A stretch of DNA of 34,118 nucleotides, taken from assembly GCF_004682045.1 (NCBI RefSeq), contig NZ_QUZT01000070.1, positions 1 to 34,118 on the forward strand, written 5' to 3'. This DNA comes from Pseudomonas nabeulensis. GTDB taxonomy: Bacteria > Pseudomonadota > Gammaproteobacteria > Pseudomonadales > Pseudomonadaceae. Positions 7,923-16,097 of this stretch are shown piece after piece. Below the pieces are notes generated by a model, which ran no database searches, had not been told where the DNA came from, and saw only the letters and a program-made list of their open reading frames with translations. The translations under genes were made by a program, and so were the position numbers. Each line of letters opens with the position of its first letter. The first letter of the stretch is position 1.

Positions 7923-8549
7923 ATGAACCTGGAAACCTGGCTACTGTTCAGCGGCGCGGCATTGGTGGTGATCCTGATCCCAGGGCCGCTGTCACTGTTG
8001 ATGATCAGCAACAGTCTCAACTACGGCCTGCGCCGTTCGTATCCAGCGTTTCTCGGTGGGGTGTTTGCCTCGATCTGTCTGTTGAGCGCCTCGGCCCTGG
8101 GCCTGGGCGCCTTGCTGCTGGCATCGGAGCAGCTGTTCAGCGCCTTGAAGATCGTCGGCGCGGTGTACCTGTTCTACCTCGCCTGGCAGAGTTGGGTGCA
8201 ATCGCGCCAGCCGAGCCAGGGCGCGGTGGTGCCGCAGGCGGTAGCCGTCCCACGCTTTCGCGCATTGTTTGGCCGCGCCTTTGTGTTGGGCGCCAGCAAC
8301 CCCAAGGACATCCTGTTCTTCGCTGCCTTCCTGCCGCAATTTCTCAGCAGCCAGCAGCCGTTTTTGCCGCAACTGCTGATCATGATCGCCACCTGGACCA
8401 TACTCGACCTGCTGTGCAAGCTGGCCTACGGCTTGAGCGCCCATGGCGCTGCGCGGTATCTGCGCAGCGGCAAGGGCCAGAGCTGGTTCAACCGTGTCAG
8501 CGCCGGCTTGTTCAGCGGCGCCGGTGCGCTTTCCCTGCTCAAGGGATGA
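7923..8549 (+). CDS. LysE/RhtB-family exporter
   Basis: A 208-residue membrane protein of the LysE/RhtB family with about six hydrophobic segments. The family signature is near the N-terminus (VVILIPGPLSLLMISNSLNY GLRR, split here for length), followed by YLFYLAWQSW and LGASNPKDILFFAAFLPQF. Such proteins export amino acids or similar small molecules. The ATG has AAGGAGT about 6 bases upstream and lies 10 bases after the purine permease stop, so co-transcription is likely. Its 3' end overlaps the end of the convergent toxin-like gene by 11 bases. The exported substrate is unknown; a purine or related compound would fit the operon but is speculation. Confidence 0.9.
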   Translation: MNLETWLLFSGAALVVILIPGPLSLLMISNSLNYGLRRSYPAFLGGVFASICLLSASALGLGALLLASEQLFSALKIVGAVYLFYLAWQSWVQSRQPSQGAVVPQAVAVPRFRALFGRAFVLGASNPKDILFFAAFLPQFLSSQQPFLPQLLIMIATWTILDLLCKLAYGLSAHGAARYLRSGKGQSWFNRVSAGLFSGAGALSLLKG

Positions 8550-11500
8550 ACTGGACCTTGACAATATAGACCGTGGGCCCCGCATCACTGGCCCACTGGA
8601 TGCCAGCCACGATCTTGACCAAGCGCCCCTCCCTCAGGGTGCGCATCACGGTCGGATAAATGGGGAATTGGCTGCGCCGCAACGCCCCCCGCTCGAACCA
8701 GCGATCAGAGAGTTTGATATGGGGTTTAGCCGCCAAGGTAATATTGGTACCCGCCAGCCAACGCGTGCAAACGTAGTAGCCGTTGCTGGAGTTGGGGTGA
8801 GTACAGAAAAAATCCGCAAACTCGACACCGCCGGCTTGCTTGCCGATGGCCTGTACGGTGAACCCTTGTTGTTCCAGTACGTGGCGCACCGCTGCCTGGT
8901 TCGCGACAGCCCGTGAACGCTTGTTTGCACGGTTCGCCACCGCGAGGGAGGCATTCAACTCAAACGGCGGGGTGAAGTCCATACGTGTGAAACCGGGCGA
9001 CAGACCATCAATGCCGATGCTGAAACTGGCGCGATTGCTCAGTTGTACAGGTCGCAGCATTCTCAACAAATCATCGGTTATTCCAAATCCTCCCGGGTTG
9101 CTCCAGCGGTCCAGCGTTGCCCTAAGCGTGAGCAGGTGCGTGGCCGTGACTGAGCGGCTGCCGTCTGCCAATTCCACCAGCCGCCGACCTGCAAATCGCC
9201 TGCTGGGGGGGGTCATCGCCGGAAAAATACGCGCGAACGAGCGTTCCATCGGCTCGTTGAACAACACGCTGTGGGGTGTCCACAAACCATTGGCGTTGAG
9301 TGTCGCCGGCACCGGTTGGTCAGCCCAGCCTGCGCCCAACCAATTGTCCACATCGTCTGAAGCCAGCGTGCGCAGCGCTTGGGCTTTCATAATGAAAGCC
9401 GTGCGTTGGTAAGTTGTCTTTCCACCCTCGGGCAACAGCCGGTAGTAATCGGGACCGAGCTTGACGACATGCGGGCCCTGCCCCCCGGCGGTGGATTCGC
9501 GATAGATGCCATAAGCAGGGAACACATCGAGCATCGGCGTATTTGTGCGGTATCCCCAACCTTGCCATGTGCTGGGGGGCGGCGGTGTCTGACGCAGTGC
9601 GCTATCCAGTGCTTGCAGTGAGGGAGGCGCCCACTCTGTACTCGTACTCACGCTCGTGGTCGGCACGTCATCCCCCACAGACGTCCAGGGCCGCAACGTA
9701 CTTGGCCCTGGCTGCGGCTCTGGCGCGTCCGCCCCCAACAACCACTCCCTGGGCTCTTCAATATGCAGGATCAATTCATTCTCACCGGCTTCACGAGGGT
9801 TTTTCAGGCGCAGGACTTGCTCGTTTTCTCGCCGATACACCGCATATTGATAACGACCATCTGTGACGAACTGCTCGCCGTTTTTCACGAAACTGCCTCT
9901 ATTGCCGGGCCCCTGTAATGCCACGGCGCCCCCCGTGTTGCGGTCCATGCGCAAATGCTCCAGAACCTTGACGGGCGACGTCTTCAACGGTGGAACAGCC
10001 CTACTTGCCAACGCCGCGCGACGATGCACCGAGCTCAGCGCGCCCCGTACCGAAGACCGCGCCACTGCTCCACCTTTGGGCGTCGGTGCAAAGCTGGTCA
10101 GCACATCAATAAAGGCCATGAACGTCACGAACCCCAGATCCACCGCATCGTGTGGATCCTGGCTGTGGTGATAACGCTTGGCGGCAATCAGCACCTCGAT
10201 CAAGCTGATGCCCAACCCGACCACCGGAACGAAGGACAACAAGCCACGAATCGTGGCGTCGTATTGGTCGCCCAACCGCTGGTCACGGTAGATCGCCAGC
10301 AATTTGGCCGAATTGGACTGCCCCTGGCTGCGGCGCTGGATATCCAGGACATGAGCATGGGCCAGCAATGACGCAGCATCGGTATGGGCGGTGGCGATGA
10401 TATCCAGCCAGGCCGCGGGCTCGGCGTCTATTTGTTCTTGAAGCTGTACTTCGATGGCTTCCAGGGAGGTCGCGGCGATGCGGTGTTTGACTTTGAACCA
10501 ACGGATAACCCGGGCAATGCCTTCCTTAACATCGAGAATGCCGTGATTGTGAATGATCAAACGCCTCCAAAACCCCGCCGAATCCACCGCCGGTGAAACG
10601 CTGGCAGGCGCGCCGGGATAGCCGGCCAGCGCCTCGGTTTCCCAGCCAGGCGCCACGTGCTGGGCCAACACCCTGAGCGGCTGCGACTGGGCCCAGGCCC
10701 GGTTCACCTCGGTCTTTGCCTCGGCCCAGCTCACGTACTCACTGATGGGCGGATAGCCCAGCGCGCCAGGCCAATACCACACACATCGCTGGCTGACTTC
10801 ATCATAAATCAGCAGTACCCCGGTGATATGCCGGTCGTGCTCAAGGGTATGGCCACGCAGGCGCAGCATGCACAGTTGCAGACGATGGCCATTCATCGCC
10901 AGTTCACTCGCTCGCGTGGCGGCGATGGCCGTGCTGAAGATGCTCTGAGCCACCGCGCTGAGCCCCGCCTGTACCGCTGAAAACAACTGCAGGCGCGCTC
11001 GTTGACGTACCGCACGACGCGTCAGGCCGGAGTCAGTCAGCGTCGGATAAAACGCTTTCTTGATCAGCCCGTCATAGCGCCCGCCAATATCCAGCTCGGA
11101 CAAGGTGGTGATCAGGTAACGCGGATTGAGCCGCGCCTTCCACTCCGGCACCAGATACGTTGCCCGGTTCAACCGCCATTCGGTCCAGGGCGCTTGTGCA
11201 TCCAGGTTGTGCAGCGCCAATTGAAGCAAGCTGTACTGAGTGCGTTGCGAGCTGACTACCGTCTTGACATGCCGGTCACCCACCACACATTGGCTCGACC
11301 AACCACAGACGTATTTGGCGACATCATCGGGGAACTCAATAAATGGCGTGTCAATGTCCAACCCGTCGTAAAGACCATCGGTAGTCAGCTTCCCGATCAA
11401 CAGCTCGCGAGCGAACTGATCCAGTGAAGGCAGGATTTGCCAGAGCCGCTCCTCCAGGGCGAGGGCGTTGACCAGGTAACGCGTTTGCAGACGCCGATAT

Positions 11501-13674
11501 TCCTTACGCCGGGCAGCGGTAGCAGTAGCCAGCCAGGCGGGTAGTTTGGGTACGGACTCGAATGCCAGACGTACCCATTGCACATTGGCCATTGCCCGCT
11601 CACGGCCATCCTGGGTCGCAACTTGCAGGTGTTGGCGCAATTCAGTTGCCAGCCACTGCCGGGCCAGGGTGGGGTCGCTCACTTCACTGAACAGGCGTTT
11701 GTGGTGGCCCAGACGCTGGTAAAGACCAATGTAATGAGTGATCAGTTCTTTAAAGCTGTCATGCAACACGTTACCGAGCATCGGCGTGTAGTCGAATCGA
11801 ACGCCGGACTTCAATGCCAGGCGCGCAGCATGCCGGTGCTCGCGCCCGATGCATTGCCACAAGGACGACCCATCCGGCGCGCGCAGGCTGGCCAGCAGGC
11901 CTTCGGACAACGCCTGCAAACGCGTGAAAGCACTCAGCCCGCCATGCTGGCCAGTCACCACCAACACCACAGGTTGTGTTTCTCGCGGGTGTTCAAAGGC
12001 ACGGGCGCTGGTCACCACAAAGGCTCCCATCAACGGATAACGCGCTTCGTCGGCCCCCACCAGAGCCACTCGCAATACCCGAGTGTCGCTATCGCCACGC
12101 GCAGCGGCCAAAGGCGTGTCCAATACCTCGAATACGCGCCGCAACGGCGCTTCAGCGATCAGTTTCACACGCTGTTGCAAGCGCGCTTCGTACATCAGCG
12201 CCTGGTGTTGCTCAGTCAATAACAGGGTGGCGCGAGTGCGCGTGCCGGTGGGGCGCTCCATCCAGAATGCGGTTTGAAACAGTTGCTCGTCCGGGACTTG
12301 AAGGTAGTCACGCAGCGCCTGCACATGCGTGCGCCACTGCCGCTCCAATCCAATAAGCAGACGGTAAGCCTCGGTCTCCAGCGCCGGCGCTGTGACATCC
12401 AGCAGAGTCACCAGACCTTTCTCCCAACGCTTGAGAGTGCGCTCTCGGGTCTTTAACGCCAGCCCGCTTGCCAGGCTGGAAAAGGTGATTTCATGGGCTC
12501 GGCGCCGATGATCCCAGTCCAACAGCCAGTCCAGCGCCGCACTCAGTTCGCTGCCGCTGGTCAGTTGCTTGCGCCCTTGCTCGATCACCCGCATGAACCG
12601 GCCCAGTTCGACCTTCGCAGTCGTGGTCTGCCCCGGCGCATTCACGCTCTGGTGGTTGATCGACAAGGCGCAGGCCAGTTCGTTGTCCCACTGCCCCTCC
12701 ACCACTGCAAGCGCACTGTGACGCAGGGCATCACCGTTTAACCGACGGCCGACCTGCGCCAAAACGCCGGGCTGGATGCCATCGCACACCTCATGGCGTC
12801 GTCGCAGGGGCAAACATTGCCAAAGCAGGTTGAATAACTCGCCGCCGATCAACGCGGGGAGATCGCACCGCAACCGCTCCAGGCTGCGAAATTCATAAAA
12901 CGCCTGCGCCAACCCCGGTAAGTAGATGACCTGCCGTGCGTCGCCATGGCGGTAGACATGCAGGCCGCCAGGAATCGGCAACACCGTCTGCCCAATCCGT
13001 GGCCAGACCACATCGGCGACTTGCACATCCGTCCAGGCACCACCAGCCGTTGTGCGTAACTCGGCGCTGGGTGCATCGATCACCTGCTGGAGCAAGGCAA
13101 ACGCCGGCGCCGACAATTGGTCTTGCTCGAAAGCCAGGAACGCTTTCTCGGCAAACGCGCGTTTGTATTGCTCAACCCACCGTTCGCGGCGTGTCAGCCA
13201 GGAACCGTGGGCCAATTGCTGCCAATAGCCGCTCACGGCACGCTCCAAGCGGCCCAACAGATCCAGTCCGCGCACCCGCTCCAGGGCTTCACGGGCCGTA
13301 AACGGCAAACGGCCAGTTGACTCGCCCCTGAGACTCAACACAGTGAACTGATTGGTGTTGGCCGCCACAAAGGGGTCGCTGAGCAGCGCCAAGGCCCGCT
13401 CAGTGAGACTGTGCACCTGTTGCGCCGCTCGGGGCGGCAAAGGCTCGGTGAACAGCAGGTCATCCGGGTCGTGCGCAAACGCCTCACGCAAGGCGGCACG
13501 GATCACCCGCAAGACGGTGGGCGCCCGGTTGATCAGGCTCTTGAGGATCTTCACCGACTCGGCGCACCGCAGTTCGGCGGCGTGGAGTTGGTTGATAAAC
13601 CGGCTGGGTTGAGCAACCGCATTGAGGCGCCGCGTCAGTTGCGCCTGGACGGACTCGGGAATATCGGTGGGCAT
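8539..13674 (-). CDS. Large toxin-like protein (DUF6543-type)
   Basis: A 1711-residue protein. The N-terminal 270 residues (PESVQAQLTRRLNAVAQ, SWLTRRERWVEQYKRAFA, then VIYLPGLAQAFYEFRSLERL) resemble the dermonecrotic-toxin domain of large Pseudomonas proteins (DUF6543). Three degenerate copies of a short strand-rich module occur at about 232-270, 546-598 and 948-991. A hydrophobic helical hairpin (LLSFVPVVGLGISLIEVLIA and LGFVTFMAFIDVLTSF) lies at about 1140-1195 and may insert into membranes. A Pro/Thr-rich linker (about 1310-1371) precedes a C-terminal region of about 340 residues with a conserved-looking FFCTHPNSSNGYYVCTRW segment. No signal peptide is visible. I prefer ATG 13674, preceded by AGAAGA; a GTG at 13713 adds 13 residues without a clear ribosome site. 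There is no adjacent immunity-like gene. Toxin function is inferred from family and architecture; the target is unknown. Confidence 0.75.
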   Translation of the reverse strand: MPTDIPESVQAQLTRRLNAVAQPSRFINQLHAAELRCAESVKILKSLINRAPTVLRVIRAALREAFAHDPDDLLFTEPLPPRAAQQVHSLTERALALLSDPFVAANTNQFTVLSLRGESTGRLPFTAREALERVRGLDLLGRLERAVSGYWQQLAHGSWLTRRERWVEQYKRAFAEKAFLAFEQDQLSAPAFALLQQVIDAPSAELRTTAGGAWTDVQVADVVWPRIGQTVLPIPGGLHVYRHGDARQVIYLPGLAQAFYEFRSLERLRCDLPALIGGELFNLLWQCLPLRRRHEVCDGIQPGVLAQVGRRLNGDALRHSALAVVEGQWDNELACALSINHQSVNAPGQTTTAKVELGRFMRVIEQGRKQLTSGSELSAALDWLLDWDHRRRAHEITFSSLASGLALKTRERTLKRWEKGLVTLLDVTAPALETEAYRLLIGLERQWRTHVQALRDYLQVPDEQLFQTAFWMERPTGTRTRATLLLTEQHQALMYEARLQQRVKLIAEAPLRRVFEVLDTPLAAARGDSDTRVLRVALVGADEARYPLMGAFVVTSARAFEHPRETQPVVLVVTGQHGGLSAFTRLQALSEGLLASLRAPDGSSLWQCIGREHRHAARLALKSGVRFDYTPMLGNVLHDSFKELITHYIGLYQRLGHHKRLFSEVSDPTLARQWLATELRQHLQVATQDGRERAMANVQWVRLAFESVPKLPAWLATATAARRKEYRRLQTRYLVNALALEERLWQILPSLDQFARELLIGKLTTDGLYDGLDIDTPFIEFPDDVAKYVCGWSSQCVVGDRHVKTVVSSQRTQYSLLQLALHNLDAQAPWTEWRLNRATYLVPEWKARLNPRYLITTLSELDIGGRYDGLIKKAFYPTLTDSGLTRRAVRQRARLQLFSAVQAGLSAVAQSIFSTAIAATRASELAMNGHRLQLCMLRLRGHTLEHDRHITGVLLIYDEVSQRCVWYWPGALGYPPISEYVSWAEAKTEVNRAWAQSQPLRVLAQHVAPGWETEALAGYPGAPASVSPAVDSAGFWRRLIIHNHGILDVKEGIARVIRWFKVKHRIAATSLEAIEVQLQEQIDAEPAAWLDIIATAHTDAASLLAHAHVLDIQRRSQGQSNSAKLLAIYRDQRLGDQYDATIRGLLSFVPVVGLGISLIEVLIAAKRYHHSQDPHDAVDLGFVTFMAFIDVLTSFAPTPKGGAVARSSVRGALSSVHRRAALASRAVPPLKTSPVKVLEHLRMDRNTGGAVALQGPGNRGSFVKNGEQFVTDGRYQYAVYRRENEQVLRLKNPREAGENELILHIEEPREWLLGADAPEPQPGPSTLRPWTSVGDDVPTTSVSTSTEWAPPSLQALDSALRQTPPPPSTWQGWGYRTNTPMLDVFPAYGIYRESTAGGQGPHVVKLGPDYYRLLPEGGKTTYQRTAFIMKAQALRTLASDDVDNWLGAGWADQPVPATLNANGLWTPHSVLFNEPMERSFARIFPAMTPPSRRFAGRRLVELADGSRSVTATHLLTLRATLDRWSNPGGFGITDDLLRMLRPVQLSNRASFSIGIDGLSPGFTRMDFTPPFELNASLAVANRANKRSRAVANQAAVRHVLEQQGFTVQAIGKQAGGVEFADFFCTHPNSSNGYYVCTRWLAGTNITLAAKPHIKLSDRWFERGALRRSQFPIYPTVMRTLREGRLVKIVAGIQWASDAGPTVYIVKVQFIP

Positions 13675-13759
13675 GGCAAGGTCTTCTGTACGTGAAAAAC
13701 CGAGCCTAGGCACAGCGGCTTATGGCCGTGCGTTACATACTTGGCCCGTGCGCCAGGCG

Positions 13760-13785
13760 AAAAAAAGCCCGCAGTGTGGGCGGGC
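13760..13785 (-). terminator. Intrinsic terminator after hiuH
   Basis: Read on the minus strand: GCCCGC, a 7-base loop, GCGGGC, then seven T. It lies 44 bases past the hiuH stop and upstream of the toxin-like gene, so hiuH transcripts should end here and the toxin-like gene needs its own promoter. Confidence 0.85.
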
Positions 13786-13828
13786 GAAAAACCAACGAAG
13801 AGCTTTGGGGGTATGAAGCGAGGTGACG

Positions 13829-14182
13829 CTAGCTACCGCGATAGGTGGAGTAGCTGTAGGGCGAAATCAGCAGGGGCACATGGTAGTGATCCTGTTCGGC
13901 ACTGATGCCGAAGCGCAGTACTACCACGTCGAGAAACGCAGGTTCCGGCAATTGCACGCCACGGGCGCGGTAGTAGTCGCCGGCGCTGAATTGCAACTGG
14001 TACACGCCGCTGCGGTAGTCATCACCTTGCAACAGCGGTGCGTCGCAGCGGCCATCGCTGTTGGTCAGCGTGGTGGCAACCAGTTCCAGTTGCGCACCTT
14101 CGACGCGATACAGCTCGACCTTGATCGCGCTACCGGGGCAACCGTGTGCGGCGTCCAAAACGTGTGTGGTCAAACGTCCCAT
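13829..14182 (-). CDS. hiuH: 5-hydroxyisourate hydrolase
   Basis: A 117-residue transthyretin-like enzyme that hydrolyses 5-hydroxyisourate to OHCU, the second step of urate breakdown. Family marks are the N-terminal LTTHVLDAAHGCPGS with the catalytic His, an internal RCDAPLL segment (Arg side of the site), HYHVPLLISPYSYSTYRGS at the end with the catalytic His and the closing YRGS tetrapeptide. Length is normal for bacteria. There is no signal peptide, so it acts in the cytoplasm. It is transcribed away from puuE across a 396-base gap with operator-like palindromes, and is followed by a strong terminator. A GGAGG sequence lies about 14 bases before the ATG, a longer spacing than usual. Confidence 0.96.
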   Translation of the reverse strand: MGRLTTHVLDAAHGCPGSAIKVELYRVEGAQLELVATTLTNSDGRCDAPLLQGDDYRSGVYQLQFSAGDYYRARGVQLPEPAFLDVVVLRFGISAEQDHYHVPLLISPYSYSTYRGS

Positions 14183-14282
14183 GGCGTCTACGCGCCTCCT
14201 GAAGTCAGTAGAAAAGAGATCCGCACCTTTTCAGGGCAATGAAAAAGCCGGCGATGGCTGATTAAGACACTTTTTAAAAAAA

Positions 14283-14292
14283 TTGTACACAA
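14283..14292. promoter_or_regulatory. Operator-like TTGTACACAA (hiuH side)
   Basis: A one-base variant of the TTGTATACAA palindrome, 100 bases upstream of the hiuH start in an AT-rich tract where a hiuH promoter is expected. It is one of three such sites, all next to purine genes. Confidence 0.5.
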
Positions 14293-14315
14293 TAAATTCA
14301 ACAGGTCAGTATTCC

Positions 14316-14420
14316 CCTGTAGGAGCGAGCTTGCTCGCGAAAAACGCCAACGATGACGCGGGCTTCCAGGATGAACGGTAGCGACCTTGAGTTTTTCGCG
14401 AGCAAGCTCGCTCCTACAGG
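14316..14420. repeat. Long-arm REP pair (TAGGAGCGAGCTTGCTCGCGA type)
   Basis: Left arm CCTGTAGGAGCGAGCTTGCT continuing to CGCGAAAAA; right arm is its reverse complement, ending CGCTCCTACAGG. About 50 bases lie between the inner ends. The right arm is followed by AGAGCTTTTTTG, so a plus-strand transcript would have a terminator-like hairpin with a U tract. This is a different REP family from the TGTGGGAGGGGGC type in the rest of the window. Confidence 0.88.
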
Positions 14421-14446
14421 AGAGCTTTTTTGTTTTAGCTGACCGG

Positions 14447-14464
14447 TTGGGCAGGTTTCTTGCA
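14447..14464 (+). promoter_or_regulatory. Sigma-54 promoter candidate for puuE
   Basis: TTGGGCAGGTTTCTTGCA matches the -24/-12 consensus TGGCACG-N4-TTGCW at all but two positions and keeps the GG-N10-GC spacing. The predicted start of transcription is about 100 bases upstream of puuE. Nitrogen-responsive expression through RpoN is inferred. Confidence 0.55.
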
Positions 14465-14528
14465 AGACATTTACCCAGAGCCTTGCCGAAAAAATGCAGA
14501 AATGTAGGCTTACAAAGTCGACGATAAG

Positions 14529-14538
14529 TTGTATACAA
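14529..14538. promoter_or_regulatory. Operator-like TTGTATACAA (puuE side)
   Basis: A perfect palindrome identical to the one upstream of the purine permease, 40 bases before the puuE start. Its position downstream of the sigma-54 candidate would suit repression by roadblock, or it may serve another promoter. Confidence 0.55.
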
Positions 14539-14578
14539 TCACTCATCGCTAACACGACGAACAAGAAGGAAGACTGCA

Positions 14579-15505
14579 GTGAGCGCTGACTACCCACGCG
14601 ACCTGATCGGTTACGGCAGTAACCCTCCTCACCCCCACTGGCCGGGCAAGGCGCGCATTGCGCTGTCTTTCGTACTCAACTACGAAGAAGGGGGTGAGCG
14701 CAACATCTTGCACGGTGACAAAGAGTCGGAGGCGTTCCTTTCGGAAATGGTTTCGGCCCAGCCACTGCAAGGCGCCCGCAACATGAGCATGGAGTCGCTG
14801 TACGAATACGGCAGCCGTGCCGGCGTGTGGCGCATCCTCAAGTTGTTCAAGGAATTCGACATCCCGCTGACCATCTTCGCCGTGGCCATGGCCGCCCAGC
14901 GTCACCCGGATGTGATCCGCGCCATGGTCGAGGCCGGCCATGAGATCTGCAGCCACGGCTACCGCTGGATCGACTACCAATACATGGACGAGGCCCAGGA
15001 GCGCGAGCATATGCTCGAAGCGATCCGCATCCTTACCGAACTGACCGGCGAACGCCCAGTGGGCTGGTACACCGGTCGCACCGGCCCCAACACCCGGCGG
15101 CTGGTGATGGAGGAAGGCGGCTTTCTCTACGACTGCGACACCTACGACGACGACCTGCCCTACTGGGAGCCCAACAACCCCACCGGCAAGCCGCATTTGG
15201 TGATCCCCTACACCCTGGACACCAACGACATGCGCTTCACCCAGGTGCAGGGGTTCAACAAGGGCGATGACTTCTTCGAATACCTCAAAGACGCGTTCGA
15301 CGTGCTCTACGCCGAAGGCGCCGAGGCGCCGAAAATGCTCTCCATCGGCTTGCACTGCCGCCTGATCGGCCGCCCTGCACGCCTGGCCTCGTTGAAGCGT
15401 TTTATCGAATACGTCAAAGGACACGAACACGTGTGGTTCACCCGCCGTGTCGACATTGCCCGTCACTGGCATGAAACCCACCCCTTCAAGGGAGCGGCGA
15501 AATGA
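14579..15505 (+). CDS. puuE: Allantoinase PuuE (polysaccharide-deacetylase fold)
   Basis: A 308-residue enzyme that opens allantoin to allantoate. It belongs to the carbohydrate esterase 4-like, metal-independent allantoinases of Pseudomonas, not the metal-dependent amidohydrolase type. Visible marks are YPRDLIGYGSNPPHPHWPG, FVLNYEEGGERNILHGD, then EICSHGYRWIDYQYMD and GWYTGRTGPNTRRL, and near the end LSIGLHCRLIGRPARLASLK. It starts at GTG (14579) with AAGAAGGAAG upstream. Its end overlaps uraD by four bases (ATGA). It is the first gene of the plus-strand urate-degradation run. Confidence 0.95.
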   Translation: MSADYPRDLIGYGSNPPHPHWPGKARIALSFVLNYEEGGERNILHGDKESEAFLSEMVSAQPLQGARNMSMESLYEYGSRAGVWRILKLFKEFDIPLTIFAVAMAAQRHPDVIRAMVEAGHEICSHGYRWIDYQYMDEAQEREHMLEAIRILTELTGERPVGWYTGRTGPNTRRLVMEEGGFLYDCDTYDDDLPYWEPNNPTGKPHLVIPYTLDTNDMRFTQVQGFNKGDDFFEYLKDAFDVLYAEGAEAPKMLSIGLHCRLIGRPARLASLKRFIEYVKGHEHVWFTRRVDIARHWHETHPFKGAAK

Positions 15506-16017
15506 CTGCGTTCCAAACCCTGAAACCTTCGACGTTGAGCCGCGACGCTTTCGTCCAGGCCTTCGCCGACATCTACGAACATTCGCCATGGGTGGCCGAA
15601 AAGGCCTTCGACCTGGGCCAGGACGCTTCGATCGACGAGATCGAAACCCTGCACCAGCGCATGAGCGACATCCTGTTGAGCGCTGATCATGCCAGTCAAC
15701 TGGCCCTGATCAACGCTCACCCGGACCTGGCCGGCAAAGCCGCCGTCCAGGGGCAACTGACCGAAGCCAGCACGAATGAACAGGCTGGCGCCGGTATTCA
15801 CCAATGCACGGCCGAAGAGTTTTCTCGCTTCACCGAGCTGAACGACGCCTACAAGGCCAAGTTCAAGTTTCCCTTCATCATGGCGGTAAAAGGCAGCAAC
15901 CGGCATCAGATCCTGGCCGCGTTCGAAACGCGCATTCACAACTCGGTGGAAGCCGAGTTCAAATGTGCACTGGCCGAGATCAACAAGATCGCGTTGTTCC
16001 GTTTACTGACCCTTTAA
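15502..16017 (+). CDS. uraD: OHCU decarboxylase UraD
   Basis: A 171-residue protein that decarboxylates OHCU to S-allantoin, stereospecifically, after HiuH. Signature stretches are FADIYEHSPWVAEKAF, the NAHPDLAGK motif with the catalytic His, and FTELNDAYKAKFKFPFIMAV followed by KG. The length is that of the stand-alone bacterial enzyme. The ATG lies inside the puuE stop overlap, which implies coupled translation. It acts in the cytoplasm and precedes alc by 80 bases. Confidence 0.96.
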   Translation: MTAFQTLKPSTLSRDAFVQAFADIYEHSPWVAEKAFDLGQDASIDEIETLHQRMSDILLSADHASQLALINAHPDLAGKAAVQGQLTEASTNEQAGAGIHQCTAEEFSRFTELNDAYKAKFKFPFIMAVKGSNRHQILAAFETRIHNSVEAEFKCALAEINKIALFRLLTL

Positions 16018-16097
16018 AGCAACCCTGGCCCGAGCGCTCATGACGCCCAGGGCCGGGCGAGCATCCCAAGCCACTCAATTCAAGGCAGACAAGAAGA

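Larger units (their letters stand above)
14183..14578. other. Divergent hiuH-puuE regulatory region
   Basis: A 396-base gene-free stretch. From left to right it holds the hiuH leader, an AT-rich tract (TTTTTAAAAAAATTG), a TTGTACACAA palindrome, a long REP-like inverted pair, a sigma-54-type promoter facing puuE, a second palindrome TTGTATACAA and the puuE ribosome site. I see no small ORF or RNA gene that I can support. Confidence 0.8.

Noticed and set aside
13675..13713. GTG start for the toxin-like gene, adding 13 residues
   Set aside because: No ribosome site stands before it, and the ATG at 13674 has AGAAGA at suitable distance. The choice is not certain.
14549..15589. 346-codon open frame on the minus strand
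   Set aside because: It is fully antisense to puuE, whose protein is clearly conserved; the translation shows the Val/Gly/His-rich look of a shadow frame.
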